DNA from: Fidelibacterota bacterium
GTDB lineage: Bacteria; Fidelibacterota; UBA2242
DNA length: 15,959 bases
Assembly: GCA_003645845.1 (NCBI GenBank)
Contig: QNCV01000024.1
Span: 1 to 15,959 of the forward strand
Direction of reading: 5' to 3'
Within the stretch, counting starts at the first letter, position 1. Every line of letters begins with the position of its first letter. The notes beneath the pieces were generated by a model that was not told the origin of the DNA, did not search any database, and saw only the letters and a program-made list of their open reading frames with translations. The translations under genes and the position numbers were made by a program. Of this stretch, positions 7,888 through 15,377 are shown piece after piece.

Positions 7888-8952
7888 AAAAGAGGATTGC
7901 TGTAGCATCTCCATATTACGAGCTATTTTCACGGCATTGATCAGCTCGTCGAGATCGCCCTCCATTACCGCATCCAGTTTGTACAGTGTCAGTGAAATGC
8001 GATGATCCGTGACTCTTCCCTGGGGGAAATTATAGGTTTTTATCTTGGCGCTGCGATCACCGGTGCTGACCATTGAGCGGCGCTGAGCGGCAATTTTTGC
8101 TTCCTGCTCTGCCTGTTTTTCGGCGAGAAGACGGCTGCGCAGAATTTTCAGCGCTTTGGCTTTATTTTTATGCTGGGACTTTTCATCCTGACAGGTAACC
8201 ACCAAGCCCGTCGGTATGTGGGTTATCCGGATTGCCGATTCCACTTTATTGACATGCTGCCCGCCGGCCCCGCTGGCCCGGTACGTATCGATTCGCAATT
8301 CCGCCGGATCAATTTCCACATCAACATCTTCGGCCTCCGGCAGTACGGCAACAGTAGCGGCCGAGGTGTGAATCCGGCCCTGAGTCTCAGTTACCGGAAC
8401 TCTTTGAACCCGATGAACTCCGGATTCATATTTCAGATTTCCGTAAACATCCGAACCGCTGATTAAAAATATAACCTCTTTAATGCCTCCGATTCCGATA
8501 GTATTGCTGGAAAGTTCTTCCACACGCCATCCTTTGCGTTCGGCATACTTGATGTACATCCGGTAAAGATCACCGGCAAAAATGGCGGCCTCATCGCCGC
8601 CTGTTCCGGCGCGAATTTCGACAATGGCATTTTTGTCGTCGTTGGGGTCTTTGGGAATCAAAAGCATCTTCAGCTCTTCCTGGAGGGCGGCTTCACGGGC
8701 TTTCAGATCGTCAATCTCTTCGTTGACCAACTCCTTTAATTCCGTATCCGAGCCTTGCAGGATTTCCAGATATTCTTCAAGATTTTTCAGAACAGCGAGA
8801 TACTCTTTGGATTTTTCAACAATCGGCTGAAGGTCCTTGTGCTCTTTGGCTAAAATTTTATAACGATCCTGATCTGAAAACACATCCGGTTTGGCTAATT
8901 CTGCCGATAATTCATCATAGCGAGCCTGAATTTCCCGGAGTTTTTCTTTCAT
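7879..8952 (-). CDS. prfA: Peptide chain release factor 1
   Basis: 357-residue class I release factor that reads UAA and UAG stop codons and triggers peptide release on the ribosome. A long N-terminal coiled domain (1-100) is followed by the codon-recognition region. The RF1-specific tripeptide PVT (186-188, in RVPVTETQGRIHTS) distinguishes it from RF2, which has SPF. The catalytic GGQ is at 230-232 in GAGGQHVNKVESA. The length matches RF1. The ATG has an AAGGGG ribosome binding site at a good distance and starts 11 bases after the DUF1385 gene, so the two are cotranscribed. prmC, encoding the enzyme that methylates this GGQ, follows after 85 bases. A 14-base palindrome sits over its stop codon. 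Confidence 0.98.
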   Translation of the reverse strand: MKEKLREIQARYDELSAELAKPDVFSDQDRYKILAKEHKDLQPIVEKSKEYLAVLKNLEEYLEILQGSDTELKELVNEEIDDLKAREAALQEELKMLLIPKDPNDDKNAIVEIRAGTGGDEAAIFAGDLYRMYIKYAERKGWRVEELSSNTIGIGGIKEVIFLISGSDVYGNLKYESGVHRVQRVPVTETQGRIHTSAATVAVLPEAEDVDVEIDPAELRIDTYRASGAGGQHVNKVESAIRITHIPTGLVVTCQDEKSQHKNKAKALKILRSRLLAEKQAEQEAKIAAQRRSMVSTGDRSAKIKTYNFPQGRVTDHRISLTLYKLDAVMEGDLDELINAVKIARNMEMLQQSSFGD

Positions 8953-8963
8953 TGCAATACCCC

Positions 8964-9920
8964 TTATTCAACCGCTTCGGCAATAAATTCCTGACCTGCA
9001 TAATCTGCAAGGGAATCACCAAATGCCGTCTTCAGGGCAACGATAGCCACTTCAATCTGATCGTCGTCGGGAGGCCTGGTTGTAATCCGCTGCAACCACA
9101 GTCCGGGCGCTGAAAGACTACGTCCCCACCAGGTATGCTGATATTTGGCTGTCAATTTCAAGAACTCATACCCAACGCCGGAAACCAGAGGCAGCATCAG
9201 CAAATGAAACACCAGTCGGAGCGGGAGAGTAATATTTCCCAGAACGGCAATGACTATTGTATCGATCAACGCAAACATCAAAATGGATGCCAGGAGCACA
9301 ATAAAAATAAAACTTGTACCACAGCGGGGGTGAAATGTGGAGTATTCACGGGTATTTTCAACAATTAACTCTTTTCCGTGCTCAAACGTGAATACCACTT
9401 TATGTTCGGCCCCGTGGTTATGAAACAGACGCCGCACATCTTTCATTAATGAAATAATCCAGAGATAAGCCAGAAAAAACAGAATCCGCCATAAACCCGC
9501 AACGATATTGAAAGCAAAGGCCTTCTTTTCAATATCCAGCAATTCCGTTGTGATATACAGCGGCAGAAACCCAAACAGCCCGAATGCCAGTACCAGTGCA
9601 AAAAACATTGTAAGTCCGGAGAGAAATTTATTCTCTTCCTTGTGTTCTTTGCCCTGGGCTTCTTCCTCGGCCTTGATAGCGATATCCGCCGAAAACTGAA
9701 GCGTGCTCAGACCAATTTTCAACGACTCAAAAAGCGCCACCACTCCCCGAAGAACAGGACGCTTCAGAAATCTGTGTTTTTCAGTAGCTGAAGTAAAATC
9801 ATGACGGTCCGTTACGATACTGCCGTCCGGTTTCCGAACAGCCGTGGCATAGGCGCCCGGCACCCGCATCATTACTCCCTCAATTACCGCCTGACCGCCA
9901 ACAAGTATTTTTTTATTCAT
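8964..9920 (-). CDS. DUF1385 / YqhQ-family membrane protein
   Basis: 318-residue membrane protein of the DUF1385 (YqhQ) family, whose biochemical function I do not know. The family opening VGGQAVIEGVMMR directly follows the chosen ATG. The reading frame is open further upstream to 10052, but that extension would run through rpmE and across a terminator, so I reject it. Four or so hydrophobic helices are visible: two around residues 108-158 and two around 205-260. Conserved polar motifs lie between them, HNHGAEHK (167-174) and HPRCGTSF (197-204). The His, Glu and Cys residues suggest metal binding, which is inference. It sits between rpmE and prfA, an order also known in other bacterial phyla. 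The start has no clear Shine-Dalgarno sequence and comes 12 bases after the rpmE terminator T-run. Confidence 0.92.
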   Translation of the reverse strand: MNKKILVGGQAVIEGVMMRVPGAYATAVRKPDGSIVTDRHDFTSATEKHRFLKRPVLRGVVALFESLKIGLSTLQFSADIAIKAEEEAQGKEHKEENKFLSGLTMFFALVLAFGLFGFLPLYITTELLDIEKKAFAFNIVAGLWRILFFLAYLWIISLMKDVRRLFHNHGAEHKVVFTFEHGKELIVENTREYSTFHPRCGTSFIFIVLLASILMFALIDTIVIAVLGNITLPLRLVFHLLMLPLVSGVGYEFLKLTAKYQHTWWGRSLSAPGLWLQRITTRPPDDDQIEVAIVALKTAFGDSLADYAGQEFIAEAVE

Positions 9921-9931
9921 TGTAACTAATA

Positions 9932-9973
9932 TAAAAAATAGCGACCTCTTCTCGGGAGAGAAGATATCGCTAT
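9932..9973 (-). terminator. Intrinsic terminator of rpmE
   Basis: On the minus strand ATAGCGA (9973-9967) pairs perfectly with TCGCTAT (9944-9938). Inside this is a second 6-7 base stem, CTTCTC with GAGAAG, separated by two mismatches and closed by a 4-base loop. Six consecutive T follow (9938-9933). A stem of this length followed directly by a T-run is a classic Rho-independent terminator. It lies 14 bases after the rpmE stop codon and before the DUF1385 gene, so it either ends the rpmE transcript or attenuates read-through into the prfA operon. Confidence 0.85.
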
Positions 9974-9987
9974 ATTTATTTTGATTG

Positions 9988-10203
9988 CTAACCCTTTGTC
10001 GCTTGCCGGTTATACTTGCGATTGAACTTTTCAATCCTTCCGGCCGAGTCAATCAGTTTCTGTTTTCCCGTAAAAAACGGATGACAGGCCGAACAGATTT
10101 CAACTTTCATATCCCCGGTGGTTGTCGAACGGGTCTCAAATGTATTCCCGCAGGCGCAGGTAACCACACATTTTTCATATTTCGGATGAATTTTCGGTTT
10201 CAT
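9988..10203 (-). CDS. rpmE: 50S ribosomal protein L31, zinc-binding type
   Basis: 71-residue large-subunit protein L31 that bridges the two ribosomal subunits. It begins MKPKIHPKY as in the family and carries the full zinc set C16, C18, C37 and C40 (CACG and CSACHPF), so it is the C-plus type A form rather than the zinc-free RpmE2 paralogue. In several bacteria such forms are linked to zinc storage and are swapped for the other type under zinc limitation; nothing here shows that regulation. The ATG is preceded by AAGGA at a good distance. A promoter candidate lies about 42 bases upstream and an intrinsic terminator 14 bases downstream, so the gene looks monocistronic. Confidence 0.97.
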   Translation of the reverse strand: MKPKIHPKYEKCVVTCACGNTFETRSTTTGDMKVEICSACHPFFTGKQKLIDSAGRIEKFNRKYNRQATKG

Positions 10204-10244
10204 TGGAAAATCCTTACTTAAAAATCGTCATTGACTAAAGCGTG

Positions 10245-10276
10245 CAAATATACAACAATGTGGTTAAAAAAATCAA
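10245..10276 (-). promoter_or_regulatory. Promoter candidate for rpmE
   Basis: In the 98-base rho-rpmE gap, TTGATT (10276-10271) and TATATT (10252-10247) are separated by 18 bases, a reasonable sigma-70 arrangement. The downstream box extends to TATATTTG (10252-10245), an exact match to the TAnnTTTG element of Bacteroidota promoters. It would place the transcript start roughly 35 bases before the ATG. Both readings are pattern matches only. Confidence 0.5.
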
Positions 10277-10301
10277 GGGAATTCGGACGGCCGGTCTATA
10301 C

Positions 10302-11564
10302 TTACTGATTCATGGATTTCAGAAATTCCCGGTTGCTTTTAGCCCGTTTCATCCGCTCCAGCAGAAATTCCATCGCTTCAACGGGATTCATTTCACTAAG
10401 TATTTTACGCAGAATCCAGATACGCGCCAGCTCGGCGGAAGATAACAACAGCTCCTCTTTTCGGGTGCCGGATCGGTTTACATCAATAGCCGGAAATACC
10501 CGCCGGTCACTGAGCCGGCGATCCAAAACGAGCTCCATATTTCCGGTACCTTTGAATTCTTCGAAAATAACATCATCCATCCGGCTGCCGGTATCAATCA
10601 GGGCGGTGGCAATGATTGTCAGGCTGCCGCCCTCTTCGATATTCCTGGCTGAACCAAAAAACCGCTTCGGTCGATGCAGCGCATTAGCGTCGATACCACC
10701 GGAAAGGATTTTACCACTGTGGGGAACAACCGCATTATGCGCCCGGGCTAACCGGGTAATACTGTCCAGCAGAATCACCACATGAAAACCCAGCTCCACC
10801 AGACGTTTTGCTTTTTCCAGAACCATATCCGCCACCTGGACATGGCGTTCCGGCGGTTCATCAAAGGTCGAGCTGACCACTTCCGCTTTAACGGAACGCT
10901 CCATATCGGTGACCTCTTCCGGCCGCTCATCAATGAGGAGCACAATCAGGATTATCTCCGGATGATTGGTGGTAATGCTGTTTGCAATCTGTTGCAGAAG
11001 AATAGTCTTTCCGGTTTTGGGTTGGGCAACAATCAGACCTCTTTGGCCCTTGCCAATCGGACAGAGTAAATCCATTACCCGCATGGACAGATTCTTACTA
11101 TCCGTTTCCAGCTGTACCCGGCTTTCAGGGTATAGGGGGGTCAGGCTGTCGAACGACTTTTTCGACTTGACCTCTTCGGGGTTCATCATGTTGACCGCAT
11201 CCACACGCAGCAATGCAAAAAAGCGCTCATTGTCTTTCGGCGGACGGATTTGCCCGGAAACAATATGCCCTGTGCGCAACCCAAACCGCTTTATCTGAGA
11301 CGGTGAAACGTAAACATCGTCCGGTCCCGGCAGATAGCTGAAGTCTTCGGAGCGCAGAAAGCCATAGCCTTCATCCATTACCTGCAAAACACCCTGGGAG
11401 AAAATACGCCCTTCCTTTTTTGCGCTTGCCTCCAGAATTTTAAAAATCAGGTCCATTTTTTTCAAACCTGTATGTTCCGGAATTTCCAGTTTGACTGCTA
11501 AATCCGTCAGTTCCTTTATCTTCATCAGTTGAAGCGACGAAATCGTCAGTTCAGTTTCCATCAT
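10302..11564 (-). CDS. rho: Transcription termination factor Rho
   Basis: 420-residue hexameric RNA helicase, almost the same length as E. coli Rho, with no large N-terminal insertion. The N-terminal helical domain (about 8-50) is followed by the cold-shock-like RNA-binding fold with GYGFLRS (66-72). The ATPase core has Walker A QPKTGKT (181-187) and Walker B VILLDS (263-268), then the Q-loop region and GGIDANALHRPKRFFGSARNI (289-309) with the R-loop ALIDTGSRMDD. The sequence begins ATGATG; the AAGGA ribosome binding site is 3 bases from the first ATG and 6 from the second, so translation may begin at 11561. It follows folC after 112 bases. No intrinsic terminator separates them, so it may be read from the upstream unit or from its own promoter. 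Confidence 0.97.
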   Translation of the reverse strand: MMETELTISSLQLMKIKELTDLAVKLEIPEHTGLKKMDLIFKILEASAKKEGRIFSQGVLQVMDEGYGFLRSEDFSYLPGPDDVYVSPSQIKRFGLRTGHIVSGQIRPPKDNERFFALLRVDAVNMMNPEEVKSKKSFDSLTPLYPESRVQLETDSKNLSMRVMDLLCPIGKGQRGLIVAQPKTGKTILLQQIANSITTNHPEIILIVLLIDERPEEVTDMERSVKAEVVSSTFDEPPERHVQVADMVLEKAKRLVELGFHVVILLDSITRLARAHNAVVPHSGKILSGGIDANALHRPKRFFGSARNIEEGGSLTIIATALIDTGSRMDDVIFEEFKGTGNMELVLDRRLSDRRVFPAIDVNRSGTRKEELLLSSAELARIWILRKILSEMNPVEAMEFLLERMKRAKSNREFLKSMNQ

Positions 11565-11676
11565 TAATCCTTCGTATTAATAAAATAAGTTCTAAAGTAT
11601 TTTTTCAAAATTTGGTAGGTCCGAAAGAAGCCTATAAGTTCTATTTTCGCAAAATTTAACGACTATTCCGGTATTG
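11565..11676 (-). other. AT-rich leader between folC and rho
   Basis: This 112-base AT-rich gap is the largest in the window. It holds the AAGGA ribosome binding site of rho (11568-11572). I see no intrinsic terminator for folC and no promoter better than a loose TTGAAA followed by T/A-rich boxes. rho leaders are sites of Rho autoregulation in other bacteria, but no specific signal for that can be read here. Confidence 0.3.
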
Positions 11677-12975
11677 TCAAACATTTATTTTGAAAAAATC
11701 GTAAATGGCCGGGGCAATATAATGACTGCCGAGAATCAGCAGATGTTCTTCTGATTTCAGGGTTTGAACACAATGAGTCAAGGCCTTCGAAATATTCGGC
11801 TCGACAGTAATCTCGGCCTCCGATAATCCCCGGGCAAGACGATTCGCCAGCTCCCGCGCCGGGAAGGATTTTCCGTTCGGAATTTCGGAAACATAAACCC
11901 GGTCAGTCAGATCGGCCAAAATCTGACCCAACGAGTCGACCTTCTTTTTACCGCCAAGAGCAATAAGCAGACGAAATTTATCCTCCGGAAATATTTGTTG
12001 CAGCGTTCTGACAACCTGCCGGATGCCGTGTTCATTATGGCCGACGTCATAATATATCACCGGCGACCCGGATAAAAGTTCCAGCCGTCCGTGCCAGCGG
12101 GTTGCTGCAATTCCCCGGACCATCGAATCAAAATTTACCTTAAACTGTTGGATTTGCCGTAAAACCGTTATTGCCGTCTCCAGATTCACTAGCTGATGGT
12201 CACCTAACAATGCGAATTTCAATTGGTGAACCGATTCATCTTTAACGGAAATTGACAACTCCTGCCGGTCGAAACAGCGATGGTCGACCTGAATCCGACA
12301 CATGTCCGGCGAATAAATAAAGGGGCAGTTTTTAGACAGCGCTTCTTTTTTCAGAATTTCCAGAACGACCGGAGCTTGTCTGGCGGAAATTACGGGAACG
12401 CCGGGTTTGATGATTCCGGCCTTTTCCAAAGCAATTTTCTCAATGGTATTTCCCAGAAACTCTTCGTGATCCTTCCCGATGGCAGTGATTACCGACACCA
12501 GCGGAGTGACCACGTTGGTCGCATCCAAACGCCCGCCCAAACCGGTTTCCAGAACGGCAATATCGACCTTTTTTCTGACAAAATAGTCGAAGGCCATGGC
12601 CGTCGTGGTTTCAAAAAAGCTTGTATCCAGTTCTTCAATTATATTGTGCTTACCGTCGAGGAAACCGGCAATTTCCGCATCACTGATTTTTTTACCGTTA
12701 ACCCGGATTCGTTCATTGAAGCGGACCAGATGTGGAGATGTATAGAGCCCGACATTATATCCGGCGGCCTGAAGAACAGACGCAATTATCGCACAGGTAC
12801 TGCCTTTGCCATTTGTTCCGGCCACATGAATCGCTGTTAATTTTTCATGGGGATTGCCGATCCTGTCCAAAAATGCCTGAACACGGCTCAGACCCGGTTT
12901 AATGCCTTTACCGTCAAGAGCATAGAGGTATTCCAGCTTCTGCCGGATATCACGGGAAAAGTGGTATTTTTTCAT
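11677..12975 (-). CDS. folC: Bifunctional folylpolyglutamate synthase / dihydrofolate synthase
   Basis: 432-residue Mur-ligase-family enzyme that adds glutamate to folates and probably also makes dihydrofolate from dihydropteroate. The P-loop GTNGKGS is at 53-59, followed by YTSPHLVRFNERI. ETGLGGRLDATN (143-154) and the metal-loop region GKDHEEFLG with EKAGIIKPGVPVI are typical. The C-terminal domain has DVGHNEHGI, the counterpart of the usual DxAHNP motif. The frame is open to a TTG at 12984, but I chose the ATG at 12975. It overlaps the murI stop as TAATG, a common coupling arrangement, and gives the normal N-terminus. One enzyme with both activities is usual outside proteobacteria with separate genes; dihydrofolate synthase activity is inferred from the family. 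Confidence 0.95.
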   Translation of the reverse strand: MKKYHFSRDIRQKLEYLYALDGKGIKPGLSRVQAFLDRIGNPHEKLTAIHVAGTNGKGSTCAIIASVLQAAGYNVGLYTSPHLVRFNERIRVNGKKISDAEIAGFLDGKHNIIEELDTSFFETTTAMAFDYFVRKKVDIAVLETGLGGRLDATNVVTPLVSVITAIGKDHEEFLGNTIEKIALEKAGIIKPGVPVISARQAPVVLEILKKEALSKNCPFIYSPDMCRIQVDHRCFDRQELSISVKDESVHQLKFALLGDHQLVNLETAITVLRQIQQFKVNFDSMVRGIAATRWHGRLELLSGSPVIYYDVGHNEHGIRQVVRTLQQIFPEDKFRLLIALGGKKKVDSLGQILADLTDRVYVSEIPNGKSFPARELANRLARGLSEAEITVEPNISKALTHCVQTLKSEEHLLILGSHYIAPAIYDFFKINV

Positions 12976-13811
12976 TAAAGACAATCATCCAGGGATATAC
13001 GCCGGACATTTTCCAGCGGTTGACCGAGTAGACGTCTGGCGACTTCCTCGAATTTCTGGGGAAAATCACTGACATAATAACGATACTCGGGCGTCTTTTC
13101 ACTATCATTTAAAAGCTGTTTATCTGATAAAAGCCGGCGGACTTCTCTGGCGGTCTGAATCGCACTGTCCACAATCGTGACGGAGAGGTCAACAGTTTTC
13201 CTGATAATATCCTTTATAATCGGATAATGAGTGCAACCAAGGATCAAGGTATCAATCCCGCTCTTCATCAGCGGTTCAAGGTAAATCCGGGCCACCATCT
13301 CGGTAACTTCGGAATCAATCCAGCCCTCTTCCACCAGGGGAACAAACAGGGGACATGCCCGGGAAAAAACGACGGTGTCAGCATCCATCGATGTCAGGAC
13401 CTCCTGATACTTGCCCGCTGACACGGTGGCGGTTGTCCCGATAATGCCGATGCGCCGATTATGACTGGCAGAAAGTGCGGCATTGGCGCCCGGTTCAATC
13501 ACTCCCAGAACGGGAACGGTTGCAATCTCCAGTATCTTTTCCATGGCAACGCTGGAAACGGTATTACAGGCGACCACGATAAATTTAACTCCCTGAGCCT
13601 GAAGAAACCGGGTCAGCTGTACGGCGAATTTACGAACGGTATCCGGACTCTTTGACCCGTAGGGTACCCGGGCGGTGTCACCAAAATAGATGATCGATTC
13701 CCGGGGCAATTGACGGATTAACTGATTTACAACCGTCAATCCACCCAACCCGGAATCAAAAACTCCGATCGGTTTGTTTTTCAAATCCTTATTTGGCAAC
13801 GGTCTTATCAC
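12975..13811 (-). CDS. murI: Glutamate racemase
   Basis: 278-residue cofactor-independent racemase that makes the D-glutamate of peptidoglycan from L-glutamate in the cytoplasm. GVFDSGLGG (16-24) carries the acidic residue of the active site. The two catalytic cysteines are C82 in ACNT and C193 in GCTHYP. The start is GTG at 13811, with AAGGAG four bases upstream, and the reading frame overlaps the end of the amidase gene by 23 bases. The next candidate starts are TTG codons without a better site. The stop overlaps the folC start. Placement between a peptidoglycan amidase and folC makes a wall-oriented operon. Identification is firm. Confidence 0.97.
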   Translation of the reverse strand: MIRPLPNKDLKNKPIGVFDSGLGGLTVVNQLIRQLPRESIIYFGDTARVPYGSKSPDTVRKFAVQLTRFLQAQGVKFIVVACNTVSSVAMEKILEIATVPVLGVIEPGANAALSASHNRRIGIIGTTATVSAGKYQEVLTSMDADTVVFSRACPLFVPLVEEGWIDSEVTEMVARIYLEPLMKSGIDTLILGCTHYPIIKDIIRKTVDLSVTIVDSAIQTAREVRRLLSDKQLLNDSEKTPEYRYYVSDFPQKFEEVARRLLGQPLENVRRISLDDCL

Positions 13812-15351
13812 TAATCTCCTTGAACTCCATAATACTTTTATAAATTGACTCGGCTATTTTCTGGCGGTGTTTGGCACTGTTCAGCTTCCTGGCTTCTCTC
13901 TTATTGGTATTATAGCCTAATTCGCACAACAGTTTCGGCATGTCCGCACCAACCAGAACATAAAAACCGGCCTGTTTAATACCGCGGTTTTTTTGGTTGA
14001 CAATAGTCGTAAAATTCCGCGACAGGATACTGGCAAAGGTTTCACTGTCTCGCATATTGGTTGAATGAACCATATTGGCCAGAATATTGGTAATATCGTC
14101 ATAGCCCTGATATTTGAGTTTATCGGCATCATCTTCAAGATGAATGACCGAGTTTTCCGCCTCGGCCACCTTGATCGCCTCTTCGGAACGGCCTGGCCGT
14201 AATAAATAGAGCTCCAGGCCCTCGGCACTGGACACATTCTTAGTGGCATTTACATGCAGACTGACAAAAAGTTTACCGCCGGATTTATTGGCGATTTCCG
14301 CCCGTTTCCAGAGAGGTACAAATACGTCGGTTTTCCGGGTGTAAACCACTTTGATGTTTTTATTCCGGGACAACAGTTTTCCGACCCGCAGAGCAATATC
14401 CAGCACAATATCTTTCTCATGCATATAACCCCAGCGACCGACCGTTCCGGGGTCCTTACCGCCATGTCCGGGATCGAGAACAATCGTATCAATTATCCAG
14501 GCGGTTTTAGCCTCTTCGATTTTCCGTTTGATATCCCGGTTCAATGGCAAAAAGAGAGATACCACTATTTCACTATTGCGCAGATCAAAATGCGCATCTG
14601 CTGATTTGAACTGACGGTTCAGTTGAAATCCAAGCTGAACGGAACTGCCTGTGGGAACAGCGATGACTTTTTGAACCGAATTGGTGGGATAGACAGAGGA
14701 GAGTTGCATCGAGTCACAATCGGCACTGTAAACGGTCAGATAAAACCAACCTTTACCCTTGAAGAATGTGGAGAAGTCCGCATCGGTAAACGTACCCCGG
14801 GATTTGATCCGAATTTCCACGCCGTTGGCCTTTTCTTCGTAACGAATACCGGTCAGAAGTGTCGTACCTCCCGAGCCGGTAGTGGAACTGACCTTTTTAC
14901 CGGGATAGGCTGATTGGTTTTCTACGATATATTCAGTTGCCCTGGTCTTGACAATTGTATACTGCAATTCCGGTATGGTATAATGCTTTACCAACGTTAT
15001 GAAACTGATGGCTGGTACAAATACGGCATCGTCAACAAGCAACGTCGGAGCCGGCATCTGGCAGACTTTGGCATCGAACATCAGGAAGGAGTTATTCACT
15101 GTCAGCTTTATTTTATTCTTATCAAAAAACAGAACAATTTTACCGCTTTCTTTGCGATAATATGTTCTAATTCCGAAGACTTTTGCAAAATCTTCGGCTG
15201 ACATATAGCGGGTTCTATCAATTGTTATAACCTTAATCCCATGAGCAGAATTTTCGGGTGACGGCTCTATGATGACCATTTTTTCGGAAACCGCACCAGA
15301 TAAATACAGGAAATTCAGTAATATCAATATGGAAGTTTTCAACGTTTTCAT
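13789..15351 (-). CDS. Exported N-acetylmuramoyl-L-alanine amidase (Amidase_3)
   Basis: 520-residue periplasmic zinc amidase that cleaves the bond between MurNAc and L-alanine of peptidoglycan, typically in cell separation. Residues 1-20 look like a signal peptide (KTLKT, then ILILLNFLYL, possible cleavage after SGA), with no lipobox cysteine. About 35-140 resembles the copper-amine-oxidase N-terminal-like beta domain common in wall proteins. About 165-270 is a second all-beta domain, perhaps AMIN-like, which may bind the wall. The catalytic domain (287-515) has zinc ligands H296 (DPGHGGKDPG), E312 (HEKD) and H366 (SLHVNA), and catalytic E477 (CELGYNTN). It follows the upstream barrel gene after 26 bases and has a weak ribosome binding site. 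The catalytic assignment is firm; the domain names before residue 280 are less certain. Confidence 0.94.
   Translation of the reverse strand: MKTLKTSILILLNFLYLSGAVSEKMVIIEPSPENSAHGIKVITIDRTRYMSAEDFAKVFGIRTYYRKESGKIVLFFDKNKIKLTVNNSFLMFDAKVCQMPAPTLLVDDAVFVPAISFITLVKHYTIPELQYTIVKTRATEYIVENQSAYPGKKVSSTTGSGGTTLLTGIRYEEKANGVEIRIKSRGTFTDADFSTFFKGKGWFYLTVYSADCDSMQLSSVYPTNSVQKVIAVPTGSSVQLGFQLNRQFKSADAHFDLRNSEIVVSLFLPLNRDIKRKIEEAKTAWIIDTIVLDPGHGGKDPGTVGRWGYMHEKDIVLDIALRVGKLLSRNKNIKVVYTRKTDVFVPLWKRAEIANKSGGKLFVSLHVNATKNVSSAEGLELYLLRPGRSEEAIKVAEAENSVIHLEDDADKLKYQGYDDITNILANMVHSTNMRDSETFASILSRNFTTIVNQKNRGIKQAGFYVLVGADMPKLLCELGYNTNKREARKLNSAKHRQKIAESIYKSIMEFKEISDKTVAK
13816..13821 (-). promoter_or_regulatory. 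Ribosome binding site that decides the murI GTG start
   Basis: AAGGAG lies inside the end of the amidase gene, four bases before the GTG at 13811. It is a full-strength Shine-Dalgarno core and supports GTG rather than a downstream TTG as the murI start. It also implies that ribosomes finishing the amidase can reinitiate on murI. Confidence 0.65.
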
Positions 15352-15377
15352 CCGGCCGGAAATTACGAACTACCGGT

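Noticed and set aside
9921..10052. 44-residue N-terminal extension of the DUF1385 protein
   Set aside because: It would overlap the rpmE coding end and read through the terminator hairpin. The extra residues look non-conserved, and the family signature begins exactly at the ATG at 9920.
10265..10300. Possible intrinsic terminator after rho (GACCGGCCGTC followed further on by a T-run)
   Set aside because: The only stem is 3-4 bases and the T7 run is more than ten bases away, so it does not form a credible terminator.
12280..12840. 186-codon plus-strand frame within folC
   Set aside because: Shadow of the conserved FolC catalytic region on the opposite strand.
12976..12984. TTG start of folC three codons upstream
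   Set aside because: The ATG at 12975 overlaps the murI stop in the common TAATG arrangement and gives the usual N-terminus. The TTG has no better ribosome binding site.
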